From an uncultured Alkalilimnicola sp. (GTDB lineage: Bacteria > Pseudomonadota > Gammaproteobacteria > Nitrococcales > AK92), in contig CALGAN010000013.1 in NCBI GenBank assembly GCA_937951875.1, positions 23,005 to 87,004 of the forward strand: 64,000 nt of DNA, written 5' to 3'. A model generated the notes under the pieces. That model did no database searches and was not told the origin of the DNA. It worked only from the letters and a program-made list of their open reading frames with translations. Made by a program: the position numbers and the translations under genes. The first letter of the stretch is position 1. The number at the start of each line of letters is the position of its first letter. Positions 1-8,936 of this stretch are shown piece by piece.

Positions 1-1274
1 TCAGCGCCATCGGCATCACCAACCAGCGCGAGACCACCCTGCTGTGGGACCGCGACACCGGCAAGGCGGTGCACAACGCCATCGTCTGGCAGGACCGTCG
101 CACCGCCGAGTACTGCGCTTCGCTCAAGGACATGGGCCACGAGCCCGGCATCACCCGCAAGACCGGACTGATCCTCGACCCGTACTTCTCCGCCACCAAG
201 CTGCACTGGCTGCTGCACAACGTGCCCGGCGCGCGCGAGCGGGCGCAGCGCGGCGAGCTGGCGTTCGGCACGGTGGACAGCTTCCTGCTGTGGCGACTGA
301 CCAAGGGCCGGGTGCATGCCACCGACGCCACCAATGCCTCGCGCACCCTGCTGTTCAACATCCACAGCCAGCAATGGGACCGCAGCCTGCTGGCGCTGTT
401 CGACGTGCCGGCGGCAGTGCTGCCCGAGGTGAAGGATAGCGCGGCGGAGTTCGGGGAGACCGATCCCGAGTGGTTCGGCCGGCCCATCCCCATCCTCGGC
501 ATCGCCGGCGACCAGCAGGCGGCGCTGGTCGGCCAGGCCTGTTTCGAGCCGGGCATGGTCAAGAGCACCTACGGCACCGGCTGCTTCGCGCTGCTCAACA
601 CCGGCACCACGCCGGTGGCATCGCGCAACCGGCTGCTGACCACCGTGGCCTACCGCTGCAACGGCCGGACCGTGTACGCCCTGGAAGGGTCGATCTTCGT
701 CGCCGGCGCGGCGGTGCAGTGGCTGCGCGACGGCCTGGGCCTGATCCGCTCGGCGGCCGAGACCGAGGCGCTGGCCGCGAGCCTCGGCTCCAACCGCGGC
801 GTCTACTTCGTGCCGGCTTTCACCGGCCTGGGCACGCCCTACTGGGATCCGCTGGCGCGCGGCGCCATCTTTGGATTGACCCGCGACACGGGTGTGGCCC
901 ACATCGTGCGCGCGGCGCTGGAGTCGGTGTGCTACCAGACCCGCGACCTGCTCGCCGCCATGGCCCACGACAGCGCCACCAACCCCTCGGCGCTGCGGGT
1001 GGACGGCGGCATGACCGCCAACGACTGGCTGCTGCAGTGCCTGGCCGACATCGCCGACACCCCGGTGGACCGGCCGCGGGTGATCGAGACCACAGCGCTG
1101 GGCGCGGCTTGCCTGGCCGGCCTGCAGGCCGGCATCTACCGCTCGCTCGACGACCTGCGCGACCACTGGCGCGCCGACGCCCGCTTCCTGCCGAAACTGG
1201 ACAAGGCGCAGCGGGACAAGCTGATCCAGGGCTGGGAGAAGGCGGTGTCGCGGGTGCGCGAAAGCGGCGGCTGA
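1..1274 (+). CDS. glpK: glycerol kinase, 5' end cut off by the window
   Basis: This gene encodes glycerol kinase (ATP + glycerol to glycerol 3-phosphate, cytoplasmic, FGGY sugar-kinase family). The visible 423 residues read in frame from base 3 and open with ITNQRET and then NAIVWQDRRTAEYC, both typical of GlpK. Further on come the C-terminal FGGY features VDGGMTANDWLLQ and TALGAACLAGL. Family members are about 500 residues long, so roughly 75 N-terminal residues lie outside the window. The stop is followed by a 105-bp gap before the ATP-grasp gene. No glpF or glpD is visible, so the operon context is unknown. Confidence 0.95.
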   Translation, partial: SAIGITNQRETTLLWDRDTGKAVHNAIVWQDRRTAEYCASLKDMGHEPGITRKTGLILDPYFSATKLHWLLHNVPGARERAQRGELAFGTVDSFLLWRLTKGRVHATDATNASRTLLFNIHSQQWDRSLLALFDVPAAVLPEVKDSAAEFGETDPEWFGRPIPILGIAGDQQAALVGQACFEPGMVKSTYGTGCFALLNTGTTPVASRNRLLTTVAYRCNGRTVYALEGSIFVAGAAVQWLRDGLGLIRSAAETEALAASLGSNRGVYFVPAFTGLGTPYWDPLARGAIFGLTRDTGVAHIVRAALESVCYQTRDLLAAMAHDSATNPSALRVDGGMTANDWLLQCLADIADTPVDRPRVIETTALGAACLAGLQAGIYRSLDDLRDHWRADARFLPKLDKAQRDKLIQGWEKAVSRVRESGG

Positions 1275-1379
1275 GCGCGGCGCGCGAGCGCCATGCCGGA
1301 CCCGCGCGCCCGGCCGCCCATCCTTGGCGCGGTCGTTGCATAGACTGTTGTCAACAGCCCTGAGCGTGGAGCCGCCACA

Positions 1380-2831
1380 ATGCATGCAACAACGCTCGAC
1401 GCCTTGCCTGAAGTCGACTACGACGAATTGCTCGCGCCGGACGGCCGCCCGCGCCCTCCGGCGCGGCATCTGATGGAATACCTGGCCAGCCTCAGCAGCC
1501 GGGAGCTCAAAGCCCGCGCCCAGGCGGTGGATGCCGCCATCAAGACCATGGGCATCACCTTCACCGTCTACAGCGACGGCGAGAACATCGACCGGGCCTG
1601 GCCGTTTGATCCGATCCCGCGCGTGATCGCCAAGCGCGAGTGGGACCGGGTCGCCGCCGGCCTGAAGCAGCGCCTGCAGGCGCTGAACATGTTCATCGAC
1701 GACATCTACCACGAGCAGCGCATCGTCAAGGACAAGGTGGTGCCGGCCGAGGTGCTGGCGCAGTCGAAGAACTTCCGCCCGCAATGCGTGGGCGCGACGC
1801 CCCGTTTCGGTGCGTGGGCGCACATTTGCGGCACCGATTTGGTGCGAGATCGCGACGGCACGCTCTACGTGCTGGAAGACAACCTGCGGGTGCCCAGCGG
1901 CGTCTCCTACATGCTGGAGAACCGCCACGTCATGAAGCGCATTTTCCCGGAGCTGTTCGAGCACCAGGACATCCTGCCGGTGGACGACTACTGCGGCCAG
2001 CTGCTGGACACGCTGACCTCGCTGGCGCCCGAGAGCGTGGACAATCCCGAGGTGGTGGTGCTCACCCCGGGCATCTACAACAGCGCCTATTTCGAGCATG
2101 CCTACCTGGCTCAGCAGATGGGCGCCGAGCTGGTGGAGGGGCAGGACCTGTTCGTCGACAGCGACGACTGCGTGTACATGAAGACCACCCGCGGCCCGGC
2201 GCGCGTGCATGTGATCTACCGCCGCATCGACGATGCCTTCCTCGATCCCGAGGTGTTCAATCCCGAATCCCTGCTCGGCGTGCCGGGGCTGATGCGCGCC
2301 TGGCGCGCCGGCAACGTCGCCATCGCCAACGCGCCGGGCGCGGGCGTGGCCGACGATAAGGTGGTGTACGCCTTCGTGCCGGACATCATCCGCTACTACC
2401 TGGCGGAAGAGCCGATCATCGCCAACGTGCCCACCTACCTGTGCATGCGCGAGGCCGACCGCCGCTACGTGCTGGCCAACCTGGACAAGCTGGTGGTCAA
2501 GCCGGCCAACGAGTCGGGCGGCTACGGGCTGCTGGTCGGCCCGCACGCCAGCCAGGCCGAGCGCAACCGCTTCGCCCGCCTGATCCGCCAGGACCCGCGC
2601 AACTACATCGCCCAGCCCACGCTCCGACTGTCCACGGTGCCGACCCTGTGCGGCAGCCGCCTCGAACCGCGCCACGTCGACCTGCGGCCGTTCGTGCTGC
2701 AGGGCCGGGAGCTGTACGTCACCACCGGCGGGCTGAGCCGGGTGGCGCTGCGCAAGGGCTCGCTGGTGGTGAACTCCTCGCAGGGCGGGGGAAGCAAGGA
2801 CACCTGGGTCATCGACATGGGGGACGAGTGA
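1380..2831 (+). CDS. circularly permuted ATP-grasp protein (COG2308 type)
   Basis: This 483-residue protein is a circularly permuted type 2 ATP-grasp enzyme, a family predicted to form amide or peptide bonds on an unidentified peptide. Family-typical segments are VYSDGENIDRAWPFDPIPR near residue 62, LEDNLRVPSGVSYMLENR near 165, LVVKPANESGGYGLLVG near 370 and SSQGGGSKDTWV at the C-terminus. The stop overlaps the start of the alpha-E gene by one base, so the two are translationally coupled. In established comparative genomics the pair travels with a transglutaminase-like protein and the Anbu peptidase. Anbu is present here at 5.0-5.7 kb on the other strand, but no transglutaminase is visible. 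The substrate is unknown. Confidence 0.9.
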   Translation: MHATTLDALPEVDYDELLAPDGRPRPPARHLMEYLASLSSRELKARAQAVDAAIKTMGITFTVYSDGENIDRAWPFDPIPRVIAKREWDRVAAGLKQRLQALNMFIDDIYHEQRIVKDKVVPAEVLAQSKNFRPQCVGATPRFGAWAHICGTDLVRDRDGTLYVLEDNLRVPSGVSYMLENRHVMKRIFPELFEHQDILPVDDYCGQLLDTLTSLAPESVDNPEVVVLTPGIYNSAYFEHAYLAQQMGAELVEGQDLFVDSDDCVYMKTTRGPARVHVIYRRIDDAFLDPEVFNPESLLGVPGLMRAWRAGNVAIANAPGAGVADDKVVYAFVPDIIRYYLAEEPIIANVPTYLCMREADRRYVLANLDKLVVKPANESGGYGLLVGPHASQAERNRFARLIRQDPRNYIAQPTLRLSTVPTLCGSRLEPRHVDLRPFVLQGRELYVTTGGLSRVALRKGSLVVNSSQGGGSKDTWVIDMGDE

Positions 2832-3796
2832 TGCTGTCGCGCGTCGCCGAGAACGTCTACTGGATGGCCCGCTATCTGGAGCGGGCCGAGGACACCGCCC
2901 GGTTAGTGATCGCCTCCACCCATCTGCTGCTGGATCTGCCTCGCTACGTGCCGCTGTCCTGGGGCTCGATGGTGGAGATCCTCGGCGTCAGCATGCCGCC
3001 GGAGCTGGGGGAGGCGCCCGACGAGCGCGGTGTGATGCGCTTTCTCATCACCGACACCAACCATCCCAGCTCGCTGGTGTCGGTGGTGCGCATGGCGCGG
3101 GAGGACGCGCGCGTGTCGCGCGATATTCTGCCGGCCGAGGCGTGGGAGGCCATCAACGGCCTGCACCTCTACGTCAAGGACAACGCGGCCCAGGCGCAGG
3201 GGCGCGCCAAGCGCCTGGAGTTCCTGCGCGAGGTGGTGCTGCGCTGCCAGCAGATCAACGGCGTGATCGACGGCACCGTCAGCCGCGGCGAGCTTTACCG
3301 CTTCCTCATGCTGGGCCAGCAGCTGGAGCGGGCGGACATGACCACCCGCATCGTCGACGTGCGCGCCGCGCGCCTGCTGCCGGGCGACTCCGAGCTGCTG
3401 CGGCCGTACATCGGCGTGGTGTGGATGAGCGTGCTGAAATCCCTGAGCGGCTACGAGATGTACCGCCATCAGGTGCAGAGCCGCATCAGCGGCCCGGACG
3501 TGGTGCGCTTCCTGCTCAAGGACCCGTGTTTCCCGCGCGCGGTGGAGCGCTGTCTGCGCCGGCTGGCCGAGATGCTGGAGGATCTGCCCAACGGCGAGCG
3601 CGCGCTTGAGTGCGTCGGGCTCGCCCGCCAGCGGGTGCGCAGCGCGCGGTTGGAACCGCTGGACCTGGCCGTGACGCATCAGCTGATCGACGACCTCCAG
3701 CGCGATTTCTGCAACGTGCACGCCGCCATCGCCGACGCCTGCTTCCGCTACGGCGGGCCGCTGCCACAGCGGCAGGCGCTGGTGGAGAGCGCGTGA
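2831..3796 (+). CDS. alpha-E domain protein (COG2307 type)
   Basis: This is a 321-residue all-helical protein of the alpha-E family. It opens with the family's signature start MLSRVAENVYWMARYLERAE. The ATG overlaps the preceding TGA (TGATG), which fixes the start and shows coupling to the ATP-grasp gene; longer open frames upstream lie inside that gene. Alpha-E proteins are the constant partner of circularly permuted ATP-grasp proteins and are inferred to work in the same peptide-modifying system, but no enzymatic reaction is established. There is no signal peptide or membrane segment, so the protein is probably cytoplasmic. Confidence 0.9.
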   Translation: MLSRVAENVYWMARYLERAEDTARLVIASTHLLLDLPRYVPLSWGSMVEILGVSMPPELGEAPDERGVMRFLITDTNHPSSLVSVVRMAREDARVSRDILPAEAWEAINGLHLYVKDNAAQAQGRAKRLEFLREVVLRCQQINGVIDGTVSRGELYRFLMLGQQLERADMTTRIVDVRAARLLPGDSELLRPYIGVVWMSVLKSLSGYEMYRHQVQSRISGPDVVRFLLKDPCFPRAVERCLRRLAEMLEDLPNGERALECVGLARQRVRSARLEPLDLAVTHQLIDDLQRDFCNVHAAIADACFRYGGPLPQRQALVESA

Positions 3797-3807
3797 GCGG
3801 CTGAGCC

Positions 3808-4815
3808 ATGCGGACGTTCCGCTGTCGTTGTGGCAACCGGATCTACTTCGGCAACAGCCGGTGCCTGCGCTGCGGTGCGACACTGGGCTTCCTGCCCGAC
3901 CGCCTGCAGCTGGCCGCGCTGGAGCCGCTCGACGACGGCGCCTGGCTCGCCGGCGGACGCCAGTACCGGCAGTGCCTGCATTACCACCGCGACCGGGTGT
4001 GCAACTGGATGGTGCCAGCGGACGACGCCGACCCCTTCTGCGCCGCCTGCCGCCTGAACGAGATCATCCCCGATCTGAGCAATCCGCAGTTCCGGCTGTA
4101 CTGGTACAAGCTGGAGGCCGCCAAGCGCTACCTGCTGTACGGCCTGGGTCGGCTGGGGCTGTCGCTGCACGATCTCGGCGGCGACGGCCTGCGCTTCGCC
4201 TTCCTCGCCGATTACGGCGAGGACCAGCGGGTGCTCACCGGCCATCGCAACGGGTTGATCACCATCAACATCCGCGAGGCCGACGACGCCTACCGCGAGA
4301 CCATGCGCCTGCGCCTGCGCGAGCCGTACCGCACGCTGCTCGGCCACTTCCGCCACGAAAGCGGGCACTACTTCTGGGAGCGTCTGATCGCCGGCCAGCC
4401 GCCGCGGCTCGACGCCTTCCGCCGCTGTTTCGGCGACGAGCGCGAGGACTACCAGGCGGCCCTGAGCCGCCACTACGCCGCACCCGCATCCGCCGGCAGC
4501 GACTTCATCAGCGGCTACGCCGCCGCGCATCCCTGGGAAGACTGGGCCGAAACCTGGGCGCACTACCTGCTGATTCGCGACACGGCGGAAACGGCGGGCG
4601 ACTACGGCTTGATCGAGCCTTTCGACCTGAGCGACATCGACGCCCTGCTCGGCGCCTGGGCGAACCTGAGCCTAGCGATCAACGGCCTGGGCGAGAGCCT
4701 GGGCCTGGTCACGCCCTATCCGTTCGTGATCGGCCCGCGGGTGGAGGAGAAGCTGCGTTTCGTGGACGCGGTGGTTCGGGAGGCGTGGCCGCGGCCAAAG
4801 GAAGAGCGGCGGTAG
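3808..4815 (+). CDS. putative zinc-binding metallopeptidase (Peptidase_Mx type)
   Basis: This is a 335-residue protein. Its N-terminus carries a rubredoxin/zinc-ribbon-like set of cysteines (C6, C8, C19, C22) and a second pair near residue 76 (CAAC). A metallopeptidase-like motif HESGH lies at residues 183-187 inside HFRHESGHYFWERL, and an acidic region ending WEDWAETWAHYLLIRDT near residue 250 supplies further candidate metal ligands. It matches the family annotated as putative zinc-binding metallopeptidase. It starts 11 bases after the alpha-E stop and is probably the third gene of that transcription unit. The substrate is unknown. The placement suggests proteolysis linked to the ATP-grasp/alpha-E/Anbu system, which is inference. 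Confidence 0.85.
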   Translation: MRTFRCRCGNRIYFGNSRCLRCGATLGFLPDRLQLAALEPLDDGAWLAGGRQYRQCLHYHRDRVCNWMVPADDADPFCAACRLNEIIPDLSNPQFRLYWYKLEAAKRYLLYGLGRLGLSLHDLGGDGLRFAFLADYGEDQRVLTGHRNGLITINIREADDAYRETMRLRLREPYRTLLGHFRHESGHYFWERLIAGQPPRLDAFRRCFGDEREDYQAALSRHYAAPASAGSDFISGYAAAHPWEDWAETWAHYLLIRDTAETAGDYGLIEPFDLSDIDALLGAWANLSLAINGLGESLGLVTPYPFVIGPRVEEKLRFVDAVVREAWPRPKEERR

Positions 4816-4934
4816 CGGCTGCTGGCCAGCAAATCGCTATCCCCCGCAAGGGGCGGCGAGCGTATGCGCACATCGCCCGTGCGCGTTTTCCCAATACGCG
4901 GTAACCGAAACTTGGCAGGGCGGTGGTTTAGTCC

Positions 4935-4973
4935 GTTCCCTTCCCCCTCACAGGGGCCAGGGAGAGGGGGACG
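4935..4973. repeat. C-rich/G-rich intergenic inverted repeat, degenerate copy
   Basis: A run of pyrimidines (TTCCCTTCCCCCTCA) is followed after a short linker by a purine run ending GGGAGAGGGGGA, so the two arms can pair imperfectly. It sits between the convergent metallopeptidase and Anbu genes. Related CCCTCTCC/GGAGAGGG elements occur at 28.8, 33.86 and 56.0 kb, which suggests a dispersed intergenic repeat that may act as a bidirectional terminator or a REP/BIME-like element. Confidence 0.5.
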
Positions 4974-4994
4974 GCGCGCAGAGCGCGCCGCCGC

Positions 4995-5732
4995 TCATTC
5001 CTCGACGTCCGGCAGCTCCGGGAGGCTGTCGAACGCGTGCCGTATGCCTTCGCTCCAGGCGCGGCGAATCGCTTCCAGGTACGGCGAGTTCTGCTCCAGC
5101 CGCATGACCCGATCCAGCTTGAGGCTGTCGCGCCGGTACAGCACCAGATCGACGGGCGGGCCGACCGAGAGGTTGCTGCGCATGGTCGAGTCCAGCGACA
5201 CCAGGGCGCAGCGCGCGGCCACGTCCAGACTGACTGAGCGGTCGATGATGCGGTCTAGGATGGGCTTGCCGTACTTGGTCTCGCCGATCTGGAAGAACGG
5301 CTGATCGGGCGAGACGCTGATGTAGTTACCCTGCGGGTAGATCAGGTACAGCTCCGGCTCTTGCCCTTTGATCTGGCCGCCCAGGATGAAGGTCGCCTCG
5401 AACGATACACCCTGCTGCGACGCGCCGTCGCCGCGATAGGCGTTCTGGATGTCGGTGCTGAGCTTGCCGATGTACTCGGCCACCTGGTGCATGTAGTTGA
5501 GCGAGCGCAGATTGCGCGGCGCGCTTTCGGCGACGTCCATCTGCAGGTGCTTGACCACCGCCTGGGTGGTGGCCAGGTTACCGGCTGACAGCAGCACGAA
5601 CACTCGGTCGTCTTCCCAGACGAAGGTGTGGGTCTTGCGGTAGGTGCTGATGTAGTCCACGCCGGCATGGGTGCGGGAGTCCGAGGCGAACACGAGCCCG
5701 GTGTCCAGCGCGATGGCGAGGCAGTAAGTCAT
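4995..5732 (-). CDS. Anbu, proteasome-like NTN-hydrolase peptidase
   Basis: This 245-residue protein is Anbu, the bacterial 'ancestral beta subunit' related to HslV and the 20S beta subunit. It starts MTYCLAIALDTGLVFASDSR, so removal of Met would expose the expected catalytic Thr. The DSRTHAGVD segment that follows matches the NTN-hydrolase fold and GDGAS near residue 100 is also family-like. Known Anbu proteins form self-compartmentalised ring or helical assemblies. It faces the ATP-grasp/alpha-E/metallopeptidase genes convergently rather than being the last gene of their operon. The usual transglutaminase neighbour is absent. The Shine-Dalgarno sequence is weak. An inverted repeat overlaps the putative promoter. 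Confidence 0.9.
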   Translation of the reverse strand: MTYCLAIALDTGLVFASDSRTHAGVDYISTYRKTHTFVWEDDRVFVLLSAGNLATTQAVVKHLQMDVAESAPRNLRSLNYMHQVAEYIGKLSTDIQNAYRGDGASQQGVSFEATFILGGQIKGQEPELYLIYPQGNYISVSPDQPFFQIGETKYGKPILDRIIDRSVSLDVAARCALVSLDSTMRSNLSVGPPVDLVLYRRDSLKLDRVMRLEQNSPYLEAIRRAWSEGIRHAFDSLPELPDVEE

Positions 5733-5758
5733 GGGCGGGCGGCTCTCACAGAGGAGGG

Positions 5759-5777
5759 TAACGGTCTTATACCGTTA
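5759..5777. promoter_or_regulatory. inverted repeat overlapping putative anbu promoter
   Basis: This is a perfect 7-5-7 inverted repeat, TAACGGT-CTTAT-ACCGTTA, 27-45 bp upstream of the anbu start. Read on the minus strand its centre contains TATAAG, a good -10 element, although no convincing -35 is visible. A dyad covering a -10 box is the usual layout of a repressor site. The regulator is unknown. Confidence 0.45.
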
Positions 5778-5892
5778 TGGTGCCACCGGCGCCATGCGCG
5801 GTATAGGGCGCGTCGAGCGAGCCATGGCCGGCCAATGACGCCGCCGTGTGTGCGCGAGAGCACCGATTGAGCGATCGCCGGCCCGCCGGGGT

Positions 5893-5920
5893 TTGCAGCG
5901 CGGGCAGGTTGGGCTATAAG
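5893..5920 (+). promoter_or_regulatory. putative sigma-70 promoter for the DUF3592 gene
   Basis: TTGCAG (5893-5898), a 16-base spacer and TATAAG (5915-5920) form a plausible promoter about 100 bp upstream of the DUF3592 start. The rest of the 294-bp gap between anbu and that gene shows nothing else I can name. Confidence 0.45.
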
Positions 5921-6026
5921 GCTATTTACGCGTTCGGTTTGAGGCGTCGCATCCGCCGTGGGGTGACGCCCGTATCGAGGTAGCCATGTACCGTTGCCGG
6001 GCCCGCTTCGGCGGCCACACCAAGTC

Positions 6027-6506
6027 ATGAGCGAGACCGCGCAACCTCCCCCGCTACGCGCCGTAAGGCGTCGGCGGCGGATGAGGCTGCTATCGGCCTC
6101 GCGCAGCAAACGCCCGTCCGTTGCCTATGTCGGCCGGGTACTGCTGGTGGTTTTTTTCCTCATCATGGCCACCGCGCTGGCCTATTACCTGTACAGCTTC
6201 AGCCTGGCCGCCGACAGCCGTGGCTGGCCCGAAGCGCAGGGTACGGTCGAGCGCAGCACGGTGAAAGGCGGCTGGCAGGGGCGGAGCGGCACCCCACTCT
6301 GGCAGCGCCTGCGGCGGCTCGACGTGGAAGTGGTCTACCGCGTCGGCGAGCGCAGCTATCGCTGCTCGCGCCTGTCGTTCTTCGGCAGCCTGCTTCATTC
6401 CGAGCCGGACGTGGAACGGCTGCTGGCTTCCCTCTCGCCCGGCCAGGTAGTGCCCGTGCATTACGACCCGGCCGCGCCCGACCGCTGTGTGCTGATTCCC
6501 GGCTGA
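6027..6506 (+). CDS. DUF3592 membrane protein
   Basis: This is a 159-residue protein with an Arg-rich N-terminus, one strong transmembrane helix (about residues 34-57, LLVVFFLIMATALAYYLYSF) and a soluble region. That region has the DUF3592 pattern: WPEAQGTV, then YRVGERSYRCSRLSFFGS, then PGQVVPVHYDPAAPDRCVL at the end. DUF3592 proteins have no established function. I chose the ATG at 6027. An in-frame TTG at 5994 would add 11 residues, and neither has a strong ribosome-binding site. It stands alone between anbu and the acyl-CoA synthetase gene. Confidence 0.8.
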   Translation: MSETAQPPPLRAVRRRRRMRLLSASRSKRPSVAYVGRVLLVVFFLIMATALAYYLYSFSLAADSRGWPEAQGTVERSTVKGGWQGRSGTPLWQRLRRLDVEVVYRVGERSYRCSRLSFFGSLLHSEPDVERLLASLSPGQVVPVHYDPAAPDRCVLIPG

Positions 6507-6731
6507 ACGGCTTTTCGCCGCTTCGCTCATCGGGGCTTTCCTAGATCGATCGCGGTGAAGTACAGAGGCGCGCCCGTTCGCGGCTCCGGGCGGATCGCCT
6601 ATGCTCTACGGTCAGGAACAACAACCGGTTCGTCGGGCGCCGCGGCCGACGGCCGCCGCGTGACGCGGTGGCGGTTCGGGCCGCGCGGCGTATCGGAGCC
6701 ACTTCGCCCGGCGAGGGCCCAGGGAGGGGTC

Positions 6732-8267
6732 ATGGCATCGCTAGTGGGGTTTCTGTACGACAGCGTCCGGCGCGCGCCGCGGGCCGAGGCGCTGGTGGCC
6801 AGCGCGCGCCGCATCGATTACGGCGAGCTCTGGCGCATGGTTTGCGGCGTCACCGCCTGTCTGCGCGGCGAGGGGTTCACGCCGGGCATGCGGGTCGGCA
6901 TTCTGCTCGACAATTCCCCGGAATACGTGGCGGCCTACTACGGCGCGCTGGGCGCCGGCGCCGTGGCGGTGGGGCTCAACCACCAGGCCAAGGCCCGCGA
7001 TCTGCTCAATTGCCTGCGTCACTGCGACGCCTCTTGGCTGGTGGCGAGCGCGCGCCACCCGGAGCTGGCCGAAATCCGTCAGCAGCTCGGACACCGGCTG
7101 CGGCTGATCGTGGTCGGCGCCAGCGAGTCGTCGCCGCGCGCGCTGGCCTGGGACGAGGCGGTGCGCACGCCGGCCATGCCGGAGCTAGCGCCGGACCCGC
7201 TCTCGGTCGCCGCCATCATCTACACCTCGGGCACCACCGGTCAGCCCAAGGGCGTGACCCTCAGCCACGACAACTTGGCGAGCAACGTCCGGGCGATCGT
7301 CGATTACCTGCGGCTGCAGCCCAGCGACCGCGTGCTGCACGTGCTGCCCTTCTACTACTCCTACGGCAACTCGGTGCTGCACACCCACCTGGCGGCGGGC
7401 GCCTGTCTGGTGCTGGAGGAGGGCATGGTCTACCCGCACCGGGTGCTCGAACGCATGGTCGAGGAGGGCGTCACCGGCTTTTCCGGGGTGCCGGCCACGT
7501 TCGCGCTGCTGCTCAATCGCACGCGGCTCGGCGACTACGACCTGAGCCGGCTGCGCTATGTCACCCAGGCCGGCGGTGCGATGGCGCCGGCGCAGGTGGC
7601 GCGGGTGCGGGCGGCGCTGCCGCACGTGGAGTTCTTCGTGATGTACGGTCAGACCGAGGCGACCGCGCGCATCAGCTACCTGCCGCCGTCCATGCTCGAC
7701 CGCAAGCCCGGTTCGGTCGGCATTCCGCTGCCGGGCACCGAGATCGCGGTGCGCTCCCCGGACGGTCAGCCGGCGGCGGTGGGCGAGAGCGGCGAGATCT
7801 GGGTGCGCGGGCCGCACGTGATGCAGGGCTACTGGGGCGATCCGGACGCCACCGCCCAGGTGCTGGTGGATGGTTGGCTGCGCACCGGTGACCTCGGCCA
7901 CGTCGATGAGGACGGTTTCCTGTACATCGACGGTCGCCTCAGCGACATGATCAAGACCGGCGCGCACCGGGTCAGCCCGCAGGAGATCGAGGAAGTGGTG
8001 GCGGAGATGGTCGGTGTCGCCGAGGTCGCCGCCATCGGCGTGCCCGACGAGCTGATGGGACAGCTGATCAAGGTGGTGGTGGTGCCGCAGCCCGGCTACA
8101 CCCTGGAGGTGCGCGACGTGCTGGCGCACTGCCGCAACTACTTGCCGCTGTACAAGATCCCGAAGTTCGTCGAGTTCGCCAGCGAGTTGCCGCGTACGGC
8201 ATCGGGCAAGGTGCAGCGATTTCGCTTGGTCGCCGAGCCCGTCCCCGCCACCGGCACCGGGGCTTGA
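6732..8267 (+). CDS. class I AMP-forming acyl-CoA synthetase/ligase
   Basis: This 511-residue adenylate-forming enzyme activates a carboxylic acid with ATP and transfers it to CoA. All core motifs are present: the P-loop TSGTTGQPKG from residue 165, YGQTEATARI near 300, GSVGIPLPGTEI, the hinge TGDLGHVDEDGFLYIDGR and the C-terminal catalytic lysine K493 in PRTASGKVQRF. The start at 6732 follows an AGGGAGGGG ribosome-binding site; upstream in-frame codons lack one. Sequence alone does not fix the chain length of the substrate. It stands opposite the acyl-CoA/redox operon at 8-16 kb and may feed it, which is inference. Confidence 0.9.
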   Translation: MASLVGFLYDSVRRAPRAEALVASARRIDYGELWRMVCGVTACLRGEGFTPGMRVGILLDNSPEYVAAYYGALGAGAVAVGLNHQAKARDLLNCLRHCDASWLVASARHPELAEIRQQLGHRLRLIVVGASESSPRALAWDEAVRTPAMPELAPDPLSVAAIIYTSGTTGQPKGVTLSHDNLASNVRAIVDYLRLQPSDRVLHVLPFYYSYGNSVLHTHLAAGACLVLEEGMVYPHRVLERMVEEGVTGFSGVPATFALLLNRTRLGDYDLSRLRYVTQAGGAMAPAQVARVRAALPHVEFFVMYGQTEATARISYLPPSMLDRKPGSVGIPLPGTEIAVRSPDGQPAAVGESGEIWVRGPHVMQGYWGDPDATAQVLVDGWLRTGDLGHVDEDGFLYIDGRLSDMIKTGAHRVSPQEIEEVVAEMVGVAEVAAIGVPDELMGQLIKVVVVPQPGYTLEVRDVLAHCRNYLPLYKIPKFVEFASELPRTASGKVQRFRLVAEPVPATGTGA

Positions 8268-8285
8268 TCCGAGTTAGCGCCCGCC

Positions 8286-8309
8286 ATCGCGGCGCGGCCG
8301 CGCCGCGAT
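8286..8309. terminator. 24-bp perfect palindrome between convergent genes
   Basis: ATCGCGGCGCGG is followed directly by its reverse complement, giving a very stable hairpin in the 78-bp gap between the convergent acyl-CoA synthetase and the minus-strand secreted protein. No U-tract is present, so termination is inferred from position. Confidence 0.5.
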
Positions 8310-8345
8310 AGCCTCGAAGTCCCTTTCCCGCCGCCACGGCGACGA

Positions 8346-8780
8346 TCACTTGTTCGGCGGCAGGAACATCTCGCCGATTCTTTCCTTGCGCCCGCCGTGG
8401 GTGTTGTAGACGTGGAAGGTGATGCCGCCGTCGGGCAGGCGGCCGCCCCACTCGCAGGTGATGGTGTGAATCCACGGCAGCGAGGGCACCGAAACCGGGT
8501 CGAAGACGCAGCTGTCGATCTTCTTCCCCGCCTGGTCCAGCCATTCGATCGAGATCTGATGCCGGCCGACGCGGCGGTAGCCGATGTAGGCGAGCAGCAC
8601 CGCCTGCTCGGCCGGGTCATCGACGTTGTAGACGGTCCAGATGTGTCGCGGACTGATGAAGTTGTTCACCTCCACGGTGCCGGAGGTGTTCATGATGCCG
8701 ATGATGCCGGCCGTGTCGGCCGCCAGCGCGGCGTTGTGCGCGCCGAGGGCGGCGAGGGATGCGACGATGATTTTTTTCAC
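8346..8780 (-). CDS. small secreted protein of unknown function
   Basis: This is a 144-residue protein with a clean signal peptide (GTG start, KKIIVASLAALGAHNAALAA, cleavage after AHNAALA). The mature part is beta-rich, with segments ISPRHIWTVYNVD and LLAYIGYRRVGRHQISIEWL. It contains two cysteines (in DSCVFD and TITCEWGG) that could form a disulfide in the periplasm. The GTG at 8780 is preceded by GGAG at suitable distance; longer in-frame extensions do not improve it. I do not recognise the family. It lies downstream of phzF but is separated from it by about 156 bp. Confidence 0.75.
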   Translation of the reverse strand: MKKIIVASLAALGAHNAALAADTAGIIGIMNTSGTVEVNNFISPRHIWTVYNVDDPAEQAVLLAYIGYRRVGRHQISIEWLDQAGKKIDSCVFDPVSVPSLPWIHTITCEWGGRLPDGGITFHVYNTHGGRKERIGEMFLPPNK

Positions 8781-8936
8781 CCTGGAGGGCTCCTGTGAAC
8801 GAGGGGGCGAGAGCCGGCTGTCGGTCGGCCAAGCCAAGGATATCGGCATTCCCCCTCGATTGCTGAAGCGGAGCGGGCTGCCCGCGGCTCGCGGGGGCGG
8901 GGCGCGGGCAGCCGGGTGGGCGTTCCCACCGCGCGC

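Noticed and set aside
8781..8849. 23-residue N-terminal extension of the secreted protein
   Set aside because: It would bury the signal peptide; the GTG at 8780 has a suitable Shine-Dalgarno.
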